Below, piece after piece: positions 55,298 through 63,647 of a stretch of DNA of 64,000 nt (position 1 is the first letter of the stretch; every line of letters begins with the position of its first letter). A program made the translations under genes and the position numbers. The notes under the pieces were generated by a model that saw only the letters and a program-made list of their open reading frames with translations, was not told the DNA's origin and ran no database searches. The stretch comes from Phreatobacter stygius (GTDB lineage: Bacteria; Pseudomonadota; Alphaproteobacteria; Rhizobiales; Phreatobacteraceae): assembly GCF_005144885.1 (NCBI RefSeq), contig NZ_CP039690.1, positions 4,725,001 to 4,789,000 of the forward strand. Reading direction: 5' to 3'.

Positions 55298-56580
55298 GCG
55301 AGCAGCCGCGCCGTCACGTCGCCATCATCGGAGCCGGCGCCATTGGCGTCATCAGCGCCATCGAGGCGCTGCGTGACGGCCATCGGGTCACCATCATCGA
55401 GCCGGCAACCCCGGGTGATGTCCAGGCGGCGAGCTATGGCAATGCCGGCTGGCTGTCGTCCCATTCGGTGATCCCGCCGGCCGAACCGGGCGTCTGGAAG
55501 AAGGTGCCGAAATTCCTGATGGACCCGCTGGGGCCGCTGGCGATCCGCTGGGGCTATTTGCCGTGGGCACTGCCTTGGCTGATCCAATATCTCCGCTCGG
55601 GCTGGACCGAGGCCAAGGTCGAAGCGACGGCCATCGCCTTGCGCGCGCTTCTGAAGGACGCGCCGGCGCTGCACAAGAAGCTCGCCGACGAGGCTGGCCT
55701 CGGCGATCTGATCGAACGCCAGGGCGTCATGCATGTCTATCCCTCGCGGGCGCCTTTCGAGGCCGACAAGCTCGCCTGGACCATCCGCAAGCGCGTCGGC
55801 ATCGAATGGATGGAGCTCTCGGCCGACGAAATGCGCCAGCGCGAGCCGGACCTGCATCCGCGCTACCAGTTCGGCGTGCTGGTCGAGGAGGCCGGGCGCT
55901 GCCGTGATCCCGGCGCCTATGTCGCCGGGCTTGCCGCGCATGCCCGAACGCTCGGCGCCGAATTCGTCGCGGCCAAGGCCGAAAGCCTGAAACTCGCCAA
56001 TGGCAAGCTGGTCGCGGTTGTCACCGCCGACGGCGAGATCGCCTGCGATGCCGCCGTGGTGGCGGCCGGCGCCCGTTCCAAGCCGCTCGCCGCCTCGATC
56101 GGCGACAACCTGCCGCTGGAGACCGAGCGTGGCTATCACGTCATGATCGAGAACCCGGAGGCCGGGCCGCGGACCTCGTTCATGGCCTCCGATGCCAAGA
56201 TGGTGGTCAACTGGACCAACAAGGGCCTGCGCGCGGCAGGTCAGGTGGAGATCGCCGGTCTCGATGCCGCACCCAACTGGCGGCGCGCCGAGATTCTGCG
56301 CGATCACCTGATCAGCATGTTCCCGAAACTGCCGAAGGAATTGGCCACCAGCGTGGCCGGCGCGCGCGTCCATGCCTGGCTCGGCCACCGTCCGAGCATG
56401 CCCGACGGCCGGCCGTGCATCGGTTTTTCCCGCGCCAGCCGCGACGTCGTCTATGCCTTCGGCCACGGCCATGTCGGCCTGGTCGGTTCGGCGCGAACCG
56501 GCCGGGTGGTCGCCCAGCTCATCGGGGGCCGCGAACCGGAAATCCCGGTCGGCCCGTTCGATCCCGCCCGCTATCTCTGA
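55294..56580 (+). CDS. DadA-type FAD-dependent D-amino-acid dehydrogenase family protein
   Basis: 428 residues. FAD-binding motif IIGAGAIGVISAIEALRDGH is at residues 11-30. The DadA-like block ASYGNAGWLSSHSVIPPAEPGVWKKVPKFL follows, with RGYHVMIENPEAGP in the middle and the C-terminal FAD contact YAFGHGHVGLVGSARTGR. It oxidises a D-amino acid (or glycine/proline-like amine) to the 2-oxo acid. Immediate neighbours are a ThDP enzyme and an Asp/Glu racemase-family protein. Confidence 0.9.
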   Translation: MSEQPRRHVAIIGAGAIGVISAIEALRDGHRVTIIEPATPGDVQAASYGNAGWLSSHSVIPPAEPGVWKKVPKFLMDPLGPLAIRWGYLPWALPWLIQYLRSGWTEAKVEATAIALRALLKDAPALHKKLADEAGLGDLIERQGVMHVYPSRAPFEADKLAWTIRKRVGIEWMELSADEMRQREPDLHPRYQFGVLVEEAGRCRDPGAYVAGLAAHARTLGAEFVAAKAESLKLANGKLVAVVTADGEIACDAAVVAAGARSKPLAASIGDNLPLETERGYHVMIENPEAGPRTSFMASDAKMVVNWTNKGLRAAGQVEIAGLDAAPNWRRAEILRDHLISMFPKLPKELATSVAGARVHAWLGHRPSMPDGRPCIGFSRASRDVVYAFGHGHVGLVGSARTGRVVAQLIGGREPEIPVGPFDPARYL

Positions 56581-56615
56581 CCGCTCTTCCTGCCGCCTTT
56601 GAAAGGACCAGGCTC

Positions 56616-57377
56616 ATGACCGCGCATCTCAGCCCTCCCGCGACCGCCGTTTCGGCTCCCCGCATCGCTCGCGGCGGCAAGGCCATCTATGGCGCACCGC
56701 TCGGCATCCTGATGCTGGAGGCGAAGTTCCCGCGCATTCCCGGCGACATGGGCAATGGCACGACCTGGCCGTTTCCGGTGCTCTACCGGGTGGTCTCCGG
56801 CGCCAGCCCGGAAAAGGTGGTGCTCAAGGGCGCGGCCGGCCTGCTGCCGGATTTCATCGACGCCGCCAAGGACCTGGTCCGGCTCGGTGCCGAGGCGATC
56901 ACCACCAATTGCGGCTTCCTGTCGCTGTTCCAGAAGGAGATCGCTGCCGCCGTCGGCGTGCCGGTCGCCACCTCGTCGCTGATGCAGGTGCCGTGGGTGC
57001 AGGCGACACTTCCGCCCGGCAAACGCGTCGGCCTGGTGACAGTGTCGGGCTCGACCTTGACGCCGGCGCATCTGGAGGGGGCCGGCGTGCCGCTCGACAC
57101 GCCGCTGGTCGGCACCGAGAACGGCAAGGAATTCTTCCGCGTGCTGATCAAGGCCGAGAAGCAGGACATGGACATCGCGCTGGCCGAAGCGGACGTGGTC
57201 GAGGCCGGCAAGGCGCTGGTGGCCAAAAATCCCGATGTCGGGGCCATCGTGCTCGAATGCACCAACATGCCGCCCTATGCCGCGGCGCTCCAGGCAGCCG
57301 TCGGCATTCCCGTCTATGACATCTATTCGATGATCACCTGGTTCCACGCGGGCCTGCGCCCCCGCGCGTTTGCCTGA
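56616..57377 (+). CDS. aspartate/glutamate racemase-family protein
   Basis: 253 residues, ATG 56616 with GAAAGGA 7 bases upstream. The two-cysteine active site expected of cofactor-independent racemases is present: Cys in ITTNCGFLSLFQ and Cys in VLECTNMPPYA. The fold pattern (YGAPLGILMLEAKFPRIPGDMGN, KRVGLVTVSGSTLTPAHL) matches the Asp/Glu/hydantoin racemase or arylmalonate decarboxylase superfamily. In the cluster it could convert the L- to the D-isomer used by the DadA-type oxidase, or act on a hydantoin or malonate derivative. Confidence 0.85.
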   Translation: MTAHLSPPATAVSAPRIARGGKAIYGAPLGILMLEAKFPRIPGDMGNGTTWPFPVLYRVVSGASPEKVVLKGAAGLLPDFIDAAKDLVRLGAEAITTNCGFLSLFQKEIAAAVGVPVATSSLMQVPWVQATLPPGKRVGLVTVSGSTLTPAHLEGAGVPLDTPLVGTENGKEFFRVLIKAEKQDMDIALAEADVVEAGKALVAKNPDVGAIVLECTNMPPYAAALQAAVGIPVYDIYSMITWFHAGLRPRAFA

Positions 57378-57408
57378 CCTCCTCGCTCGGCCGCATTGGG
57401 ACCATGGG

Positions 57409-58860
57409 ATGCCTTCTCGCGGTGACGACAGCTTGATCCGAGACAGCCTGATCAGCGATCTTCGCGCGCTGGTCGGCGAGCGCGGCATCCTGACCGCGGC
57501 CTCGGATATCGAGCCTTACCTGTCCGACTGGCGTGGCCTCTATCATGGCCAGTCGCCCTGCGTGCTGCGGCCGGCCGACACGCAACAGCTCGCCGATGCG
57601 ATGAAGCTTCTCGCATCCCGGCAGGTTGCGGTCGTGCCGCAAGGCGGCAATACCTCGATGGTCGGCGGCGCCATGCCGGATGAGAGCGGCCGCCAGGTGG
57701 TGCTGTCGCTTGCCCGGATGAACCGCATCCGCGACATCGATCCGGTCGACATGACCATGGTCGCCGAGGCCGGTGTCATCCTGAAGGCCGCGCAGGACGC
57801 CGCCGCCGAGGCCGGCTGCCTGTTTCCACTGTCGCTCGGCGCCGAGGGGTCGGCCACCATTGGCGGCGTGCTCTCGACCAATGCCGGCGGCAATACGACG
57901 GTGCGCTACGGCAATGCCCGCGAACTGATGCTGGGCCTGGAAGTGGTGCTGCCGGACGGGCAGGTCTGGAACGGCCTCCGGCGGCTGCGCAAGGACAATA
58001 CCGGCTACGCCCTGCGCCAGCTCTTCGTTGGCGCCGAAGGCACGCTCGGCATCATCACCGCCGCGGTGCTGCGCTTGGTCGCGCGTCCGCGCGCGCGGGA
58101 GGTCGCCTTCTGCGCGGTTCCGGATCTGGCGGCAGCACTTGGCCTGTTCCGCCGTTTCCGCGATCGCGACGAGGCGAGCCTTCAAGCTTTCGAATATATG
58201 TCGGGCACCGGCGTCGGCCTGGTGCTGAAGCACATTCCGGGCACGGCTTTGCCGCTGGCCGAAGCTGCCGATCACTATGTCCTGGTCGACCTTGCCTCGC
58301 CCCGTCCCGATGCCGGCCTGCGCACGCTGATCGAGGCCGTGCTCGGCGAGGCGCTCGAGGCTGGCGAGGTCCTGGATGCGGCGATCGCCGAAAGCACGGC
58401 TCAGATCCAGGCGCTCTGGCGGCTGCGCGAGGAGCACTCGGAATCGCAGAAGCTCGCCGGCGCGAGCGTCAAGAACGATGTCTCCGTGCCGGTCTCGCGC
58501 GTGCCGGATCTGATCCGGCTTGCGACGGCAGCCGCCGAGCGGCTGATGCCCGGCATCCGCGCCGTGCCCTTCGGCCATATGGGCGATGGCAATATCCATA
58601 TGAACTTCGTCCAGCCCGAGGCCATGGCGCCCGCCGCATTCCTGGCCCGCAGCCACGACCTGATGGATCAGGTCAATGCGGTCGTACGCTCGCTCGACGG
58701 CAGCTTCTCCGCCGAACATGGCATTGGCCGGCTGAAGCCGGACATGCTGGCGGATTGGCGGGCCGGCGCGGAATTCGAGCTGATGCAAAGGCTCAAGGCC
58801 GCGATCGATCCGGCGGGCCTGATGAACCCTGGCAAGGTCTTCGAAATCCCCCGATCATGA
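57409..58860 (+). CDS. FAD-linked oxidase (D-2-hydroxyacid dehydrogenase / GlcD family)
   Basis: 483 residues. PCMH-type FAD-binding domain: VVPQGGNTSMVGGAMPDESG, SLGAEGSATIGGVLSTNAGGNTTVRYGNARELMLGLEVVLPDG. C-terminal substrate domain: the metal-binding FGHMGDGNIHMNF and SFSAEHGIGRLKP. It belongs with GlcD, D-lactate and D-2-hydroxyglutarate dehydrogenases and would oxidise a D-2-hydroxy acid to the 2-oxo acid, passing electrons to a quinone or ETF. It may interconvert with the product of the NAD-linked dehydrogenase that opens the cluster. Confidence 0.9.
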   Translation: MPSRGDDSLIRDSLISDLRALVGERGILTAASDIEPYLSDWRGLYHGQSPCVLRPADTQQLADAMKLLASRQVAVVPQGGNTSMVGGAMPDESGRQVVLSLARMNRIRDIDPVDMTMVAEAGVILKAAQDAAAEAGCLFPLSLGAEGSATIGGVLSTNAGGNTTVRYGNARELMLGLEVVLPDGQVWNGLRRLRKDNTGYALRQLFVGAEGTLGIITAAVLRLVARPRAREVAFCAVPDLAAALGLFRRFRDRDEASLQAFEYMSGTGVGLVLKHIPGTALPLAEAADHYVLVDLASPRPDAGLRTLIEAVLGEALEAGEVLDAAIAESTAQIQALWRLREEHSESQKLAGASVKNDVSVPVSRVPDLIRLATAAAERLMPGIRAVPFGHMGDGNIHMNFVQPEAMAPAAFLARSHDLMDQVNAVVRSLDGSFSAEHGIGRLKPDMLADWRAGAEFELMQRLKAAIDPAGLMNPGKVFEIPRS

Positions 58861-58958
58861 CCGATCGACCGCCGCGGGCGCGTGAATAGGCCGGGAATGG
58901 CCTGGTTTCGCGATTGCCAGCGCTCTCGCCGCGCCCGTATATTGAGGTGTGTTCGGCA

Positions 58959-59672
58959 ATGCATTCAGCCAAGGGAAAGCACGTGGAGATCAACTCCGAC
59001 AGCGTTGTCGATCGGGTCTATGAACAGCTCAAGGCCATGGCGGTGAGCTATGAGTTCAAGCCCGGCGAGCGGCTCAACGAGGGCGATATCGCCAAGCGCC
59101 TCGGGGTCAGCCGCACGCCGCTGCGCGAGGCGCTGAACCGGCTGAACACCGAGGGTTTCCTGCGCTTCACGCCGGGCAAGGGTTTCTTCTGCCGCGAGCT
59201 CGATGCCCATGAGATCTTCGACCTCTACGAATTGCGGAAATCCATAGAGCTGGCATCCGCGCGGCTGGCGATCCGGCGCGCCAAGGACAGCGATATCGAC
59301 GCGCTGCTGGCCTTTCTCGACGCCACCGGTCCAGATCCGGGCGAGCGCAGCGCGATCGAACTCGTTGAACTGGACGAGGCCTTTCACGAGCGGCTGATGG
59401 CCATGTCGAACAATGCCGAGATGCTGCGCGTGCTGCGCAACGTCAACGCCCGCATCCGTTTCGTTCGCTGGATCGACATGGACCGGCTCAACCGCTCCAA
59501 CACCCAGGCCGAACATCGCGCCGCTTTGCTGGCCGTCAAGGCACGTGACGAGGCGGCCTGCGTCTCGGTGCTGGAGAAACATATCGACCGTCGCCTCGAT
59601 CAGATCACCTCGGCGATCAAGGAGGGGTATGCCCAGATCTATATGGCGACGGCGCGCGCCGTGACGGGTTAG
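58959..59672 (+). CDS. GntR-family (FCD domain) transcriptional regulator
   Basis: 237 residues from ATG 58959 (GAGGTG 9 bases upstream); GTG 58983 behind AAGGGA is a good alternative. Winged helix: VVDRVYEQLKAMAVSYEFKPGERLNEGDIAKRLGVSRTPLREALNRLNTEGFL. The all-helical FCD effector domain follows, with the metal/ligand residues in ELDEAFHERLMAMSNN, EHRAALLAV and LEKHIDRRL. It closes the catabolic cluster and is the likely controller of the divergent transporter/cluster promoters, answering to the substrate acid. Confidence 0.9.
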   Translation: MHSAKGKHVEINSDSVVDRVYEQLKAMAVSYEFKPGERLNEGDIAKRLGVSRTPLREALNRLNTEGFLRFTPGKGFFCRELDAHEIFDLYELRKSIELASARLAIRRAKDSDIDALLAFLDATGPDPGERSAIELVELDEAFHERLMAMSNNAEMLRVLRNVNARIRFVRWIDMDRLNRSNTQAEHRAALLAVKARDEAACVSVLEKHIDRRLDQITSAIKEGYAQIYMATARAVTG

Positions 59673-59674
59673 GC

Positions 59675-60400
59675 CTATCGGCGGCTCGGCCAGAGCATGT
59701 GGTCGCTTCGCAGCGCCCGCTCATAGGCCTCGTCCCAGACCGGCAGGGGATAGACCACGCGGAAGCAGTCGAGGCCGCGCAGCATCGCCTTGGCGCTTTC
59801 CGGGCTGCGGGTCGCGACATCCAGGATCAACTGCCTGGCGAGGTTGGCGCGTCCCGCATTGCTGGCCGCGCGTTTGATCGCAAGGCTCATGCCGTCATTC
59901 GGCCGATCCCGCGCCTCGCTGATCGGCTGGGCCGCCTGGGTGATGAGCGCGGTCAACTGCTCGAACAGATAATCCGCGCCGATCAGACCGAGACCGTCGT
60001 CCGTCTCGGCAATCCGGCCATGGACGGCAGCGACCGCGAAGCAGGCCGGCGTCAGTGGCTGGCCGAGCAACGAGGCATGGTCATCTTCGGCGCCAGGCCG
60101 GCGATCGGCGGTGTCGTCGCAGAGCGCCCGGACGATCTCGGCCTCATTGGCCTCCAGGCGGTTTGCCAGCGTGAGGCAGGCCTCGGCACGGTGCGCCTGA
60201 TACCAGCCGATGAAATCCATGATCTCGCGGGCGAGCGCCAGGCTTTGCGGTTTCGGCGCATGGCGGTTGGAGATGAATTTCCAGCCGCGCCAACCATGGA
60301 TATTGGCGAAGACATCGACGACACGGCTGTCGATTTCGTCGAAAACGGCAAGGGCAGCAGCGGAATGGCGGCATTCCGGGGGAGCGAGCGTAATGGTCAT
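59675..60400 (-). CDS. hypothetical protein
   Basis: 241 residues, mostly helical, cytosolic, no signal or motif that I recognise. Notable conserved-looking segments are FANIHGWRGWKFISNRHA near residue 32, ALAREIMDFIGWYQAHRAEACL, and a C-terminal LDCFRVVYPLPVWDEAYERALRSDHMLWP. The spacing of aromatic and His residues vaguely recalls all-helical oxygenase-like proteins, but this is not evidence for a function. It converges with the gntR gene (2 bp apart). Confidence 0.6.
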   Translation of the reverse strand: MTITLAPPECRHSAAALAVFDEIDSRVVDVFANIHGWRGWKFISNRHAPKPQSLALAREIMDFIGWYQAHRAEACLTLANRLEANEAEIVRALCDDTADRRPGAEDDHASLLGQPLTPACFAVAAVHGRIAETDDGLGLIGADYLFEQLTALITQAAQPISEARDRPNDGMSLAIKRAASNAGRANLARQLILDVATRSPESAKAMLRGLDCFRVVYPLPVWDEAYERALRSDHMLWPSRR

Positions 60401-60659
60401 GCTGGCCCCCGTTCGGGCGGTGTCCGTTGGCCGGTACCGGGTTTTGATCGTGGATCAATCTTGACGGCTGTCGGCACGGTCTGGCGCAATTCAGGGGCTC
60501 CGGCGGTCTTTGGGACAGAGGCTTTCTACGCCAGCATTGCATGCCCGTGATTCGCCTGCCTCCCCCGAACGGGGGAAGCGAGGCCGTTGCAATGATGATC
60601 GTCTGCTCGGTGAAGTGAAGGGCAGGACGCGCAATGCCTTCTCAGATGTCGGAGCGGCC

Positions 60660-61349
60660 ATGAGCTTGTCTCGCGACGAGCTCGGCCAGGGCGACGAGGC
60701 GGCCGGCGCCGCTGCCGGCCCGGACGGGCCAGTCGCCGGCCGGCCCTATCCGCCCTTGCCGCTGACCATCGCGCTGGTCGAGGATCTCGGCCGCTTTCCG
60801 CAGGTCCGCGTCGTGCGCGACCAGCAGATGCTGAAGCGGATCGGACGGCTGCGTTATGGCCAGGGCGTGCGCGAACCCGAAAAGGTGACGACCAGCGTGG
60901 TCTCGGACCCGGGCTGCCTGATCGAGGCGAGCGATTTCAAGGGCGTCAATGTGCTGAGCTTCGATGCCGACGGCGTGACCGTTGCCTTGCGTGTCGGCGA
61001 TGCCCTGGACCAGGGCTCGCCCGGTTTCGATACTCACCGGCAGGTCATGCGGGCGCACGGCATCGCGCCGTTCCTCGCCTATACCTGCTCGCGGCTGGTC
61101 TGCGCGCCGCGCCATGGCGGTGAAGATCTGGCGGCTCTGCTCGGTTATGTGCGCTGGCAGGCCGTGCATGCGGGCTGGCGCTACGGGCTGTTGCAGGCAA
61201 GCCAGGATCAGGTCGCGTCCTGCCGCGCCTGCGACTTCCGTGAGACCGGCATGTTCATCGATGATCCCGTCGCCGGCCGCTTGCAGGTCCTGGTCCTCGA
61301 CAGCCAAGGCCGGGCGGGCCGGGACCCGGCGGCAGCCGCGCCCGGCTGA
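60660..61349 (+). CDS. acyl-homoserine-lactone-synthase-like / N-acyl amino-acid synthase-like acyltransferase
   Basis: 229 residues. Residues 45-190 have a GNAT-like layout as in LuxI/FeeM proteins: VRVVRDQQMLKRIGRLRYGQGV resembles the LxxxxxLRYxVF start, DFKGVNVLSFDADGVTVALRV is the acidic-loop and beta-hairpin region, and SRLVCAPRHGGEDLAALLGYVRWQAVHAGWRYGLLQAS matches the acyl-carrier/CoA-binding helix region. The first 35 residues are Ala/Gly/Pro-rich and the last 20 are disordered. No luxR is next to it, so quorum sensing is only a possibility; an N-acyl amino acid is the alternative product. Confidence 0.55.
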   Translation: MSLSRDELGQGDEAAGAAAGPDGPVAGRPYPPLPLTIALVEDLGRFPQVRVVRDQQMLKRIGRLRYGQGVREPEKVTTSVVSDPGCLIEASDFKGVNVLSFDADGVTVALRVGDALDQGSPGFDTHRQVMRAHGIAPFLAYTCSRLVCAPRHGGEDLAALLGYVRWQAVHAGWRYGLLQASQDQVASCRACDFRETGMFIDDPVAGRLQVLVLDSQGRAGRDPAAAAPG

Positions 61350-61370
61350 CGGTCTGGCAACCGGCCAGTG

Positions 61371-62921
61371 CTAGCGCGCCGCCGGGCCGGCCAGCCAGTC
61401 CTGCACCACCTGCACATCCCAAGCGGTCAGTTCGTGGCCGGCGGCAAGACGCCGTCGCTCGACCACGGCGCCGGTGCTCCGCAACAGGTCATCGAAGCCA
61501 TCGGCGTCGCGCGCAAACGGATCGGCATTGCCGGTCACTGTCAGGATCCTGGCTCCGGTCAGGTCGGCGGCGGGCGGCGCCTCCAGGACCTGCACGGCGC
61601 GCAGCAGGACCGCTGAGCGGATGACACCGGGATGCAAAAGCATGGTCGCCGCGGCGAAATTGGCGCCATTGGAATAGCCGAGCACCGTGGTTGTGCCGGG
61701 GTCGAGCCCATGGAAGGCAAGCGCCTCGGGCAAGGTTGCGGCGAAGGCCGTGGCTTCCGCGACGATATCGCTCTGATCGAATGCGTCCGGGCCGAACCGG
61801 CGGAACCATCGCAGCGAACCGTCCTCGGTGCTCCGGCCGCGAAACCCCAGAAGCGTCGCGCGGGGCGCGATCCGATGGGCGAGCGGCATCAAGTCCGTCT
61901 CATTGCCGCCGGTGCCGTGCAGGACAACGATGGTGCTGCCATCCGGATCGGCGGGCCGTTTCAAACGATGCACGAAGGCGAGATCGATCCGCCGCTCGCG
62001 CGGCTCGCCGGGCAGCGCGATGTCAGGCAGTTGCAGCTTGACCGCTTCCGCCGTTTCCGACGGCACGAACAGCGTCTCGCCGAGATGGTCGGTCGCCTCG
62101 TCGACGGCCATGCCCGGTCCATCGGTCGCCCTTTCGCACAAGGCGCCGCCCGGCTCGCGCCAATAGACCGAGGTGAAATAGCGCCGGTCCTTGACCGGGC
62201 TGGTCTCGCGTCCCTCGTCCTGGAGCAAACGAAGCGCCTGGCGCAAGCTGTCCAGATCGGCCGTGCGGAACGCCAGGTGGTCGATCGTGCCCGGCCCGCC
62301 GGCGCCGGGCCAGAAGCCCGTGGCGTCGCGCAGGTCGAGCGTATCGCCGGCCGGTGACGCCAGGCGGATGAGGCCGTCCTGCCTTGCCGTCTCGCGGTAA
62401 CCCAGATGCGCGGCCAGGAAGGCCTGGGTCTCGTCAGCCTGATCGGAGAGGATCGTGGCGCCGCGCAGGCGGCGGACCGCGTGTTCGGCCGGCACGGCCT
62501 GGCTCGCCAATGGCGCGGCGGCTTCGAGCGCATCGACGCCGACCAGCTTGATCGTCGCCCCGTCCGGATCGGTCAGGCGCAACACCGGCTCGCCAAATTC
62601 ACGCGTCGGTCCGGCAACCTTGACGCCCTGGCCCATCGCCCGCGTCAGCCAGAAGCCGATGCTGGCGGAGGGGATCGCCAGCGCCAGTTCGGCGAACTGG
62701 CCGAGGCCGACCCTGCCCGGCGCGCCGTCTTCCCAGACCAGGAAGGTGACCAGCGATCCCGGCGTGCCCTCGGCATCGCCGTAGAACAGGTGCAACTGCG
62801 TCGCATCCTCGAAGCCGCCGGTCCGCTTGACCAGGCGCAGGCCGAGAAAGCCGGCATAAAAATCGACATTGGCCTGGGCCCGGCCGGTGATCAGCGTGAC
62901 GTGATGCAGCCCGGCCGACAT
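61371..62921 (-). CDS. fused glyoxalase/VOC dioxygenase (MhqO-like) and alpha/beta hydrolase (MhqD-like)
   Basis: 516 residues. Residues 1-300 are a ring-cleaving-dioxygenase-type pair of VOC modules: HHVTLITGRAQANVDFYAGFLGLRLVKRTGGFED, GTIDHLAFRTADL and a Glu in ALCERATDGPG, giving His, His, Glu metal ligands. Residues 315-516 are a small carboxylesterase/phospholipase: VVLHGTGGNETDLMPLA, nucleophile elbow GYSNGANFAA, Asp in GNADPF and His in AGHELT. In Bacillus these are separate proteins (MhqO and MhqD) of the quinone/catechol stress regulon. The fusion suggests coupled detoxification of quinones or related electrophiles. Confidence 0.87.
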   Translation of the reverse strand: MSAGLHHVTLITGRAQANVDFYAGFLGLRLVKRTGGFEDATQLHLFYGDAEGTPGSLVTFLVWEDGAPGRVGLGQFAELALAIPSASIGFWLTRAMGQGVKVAGPTREFGEPVLRLTDPDGATIKLVGVDALEAAAPLASQAVPAEHAVRRLRGATILSDQADETQAFLAAHLGYRETARQDGLIRLASPAGDTLDLRDATGFWPGAGGPGTIDHLAFRTADLDSLRQALRLLQDEGRETSPVKDRRYFTSVYWREPGGALCERATDGPGMAVDEATDHLGETLFVPSETAEAVKLQLPDIALPGEPRERRIDLAFVHRLKRPADPDGSTIVVLHGTGGNETDLMPLAHRIAPRATLLGFRGRSTEDGSLRWFRRFGPDAFDQSDIVAEATAFAATLPEALAFHGLDPGTTTVLGYSNGANFAAATMLLHPGVIRSAVLLRAVQVLEAPPAADLTGARILTVTGNADPFARDADGFDDLLRSTGAVVERRRLAAGHELTAWDVQVVQDWLAGPAAR

Positions 62922-62924
62922 GGT

Positions 62925-63503
62925 TCAGCGCAGCAGTACGGCGGTCCGGTCGAGGGCCGGCGCCAGGCCCTTCAACGAGATCGAGAACGTGGTTTCGCGG
63001 CCGTCGTCGGTGGTGACTTTCGCCTTGATCGCTGTGCCGCGGCGCAGCGTGGCGACCGCCCGCGCGTCGAACGACAGCGGCACCAGGCAGCCGGCCGGCA
63101 GGCAGGTGCGGAACCGGAGCGGCTGGCCGACCGGGCCATCGTCGATCTGCAAGGTCACGCCCTTGTCGAGCGCCAGGCCGAAAGGCAGCACCAGCACGCC
63201 TTCCGCCTTGTCGGCGACCGTGGTCAGCTCGATCGCCAGCACACGCTGCCGGCTCTGCGGGTCGGCCTGCTGCTGCGACAGGGCGCAACGCTTGCCGGCG
63301 CCCTGCTGCAGGCAGGCAACCTGCCAGTCCTGATAGGTCTCCTGCAGCGACGAGGCGCCGCCCGGCAAGGTCGAAGCGACCGGCGCGGCGGCCGGCGCTG
63401 CCGCCGGGGGCGCTGCCTGAGCCCGCACGGGCAGGGTACCGAAGGCCGCCACGCCAAGGATGGTCGCGGTGGTCAGGACAAAGGCGACAAGGGGCTTGGT
63501 CAT
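62925..63503 (-). CDS. invasion-associated locus B (IalB) family periplasmic protein
   Basis: 192 residues from ATG 63503. A signal peptide (MTKPLVAFVLTTATILGVAAFG..VRAQA) precedes an Ala/Pro-rich linker and the IalB domain: YQDWQVACLQQGAGKRCALSQQQADP, VLVLPFGLALDKGVTLQIDDG, LRFRTCLPAGCLVPLSFDA and a C-terminal FSISLKGLAPAL. Two Cys pairs probably form disulfides. IalB proteins are common periplasmic proteins of Hyphomicrobiales; despite the name, most are not virulence factors. It lies 3 bp downstream of the fused glyoxalase-hydrolase gene's start, so both may share a transcript. Confidence 0.88.
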   Translation of the reverse strand: MTKPLVAFVLTTATILGVAAFGTLPVRAQAAPPAAAPAAAPVASTLPGGASSLQETYQDWQVACLQQGAGKRCALSQQQADPQSRQRVLAIELTTVADKAEGVLVLPFGLALDKGVTLQIDDGPVGQPLRFRTCLPAGCLVPLSFDARAVATLRRGTAIKAKVTTDDGRETTFSISLKGLAPALDRTAVLLR

Positions 63504-63647
63504 GCGGCACATCCAGGAGTTGCTGGGAAGCGTTGTGGCGCAAAGCACGCCGCGCGACAAGCTCCGGCACGGCGGAAGGCCCGGTCGAGCCGTGAGCCCG
63601 GGACCAGAGCTCCGCGCCTGGCCGGCCGGCGCCGCGGCTGGCGCCGG

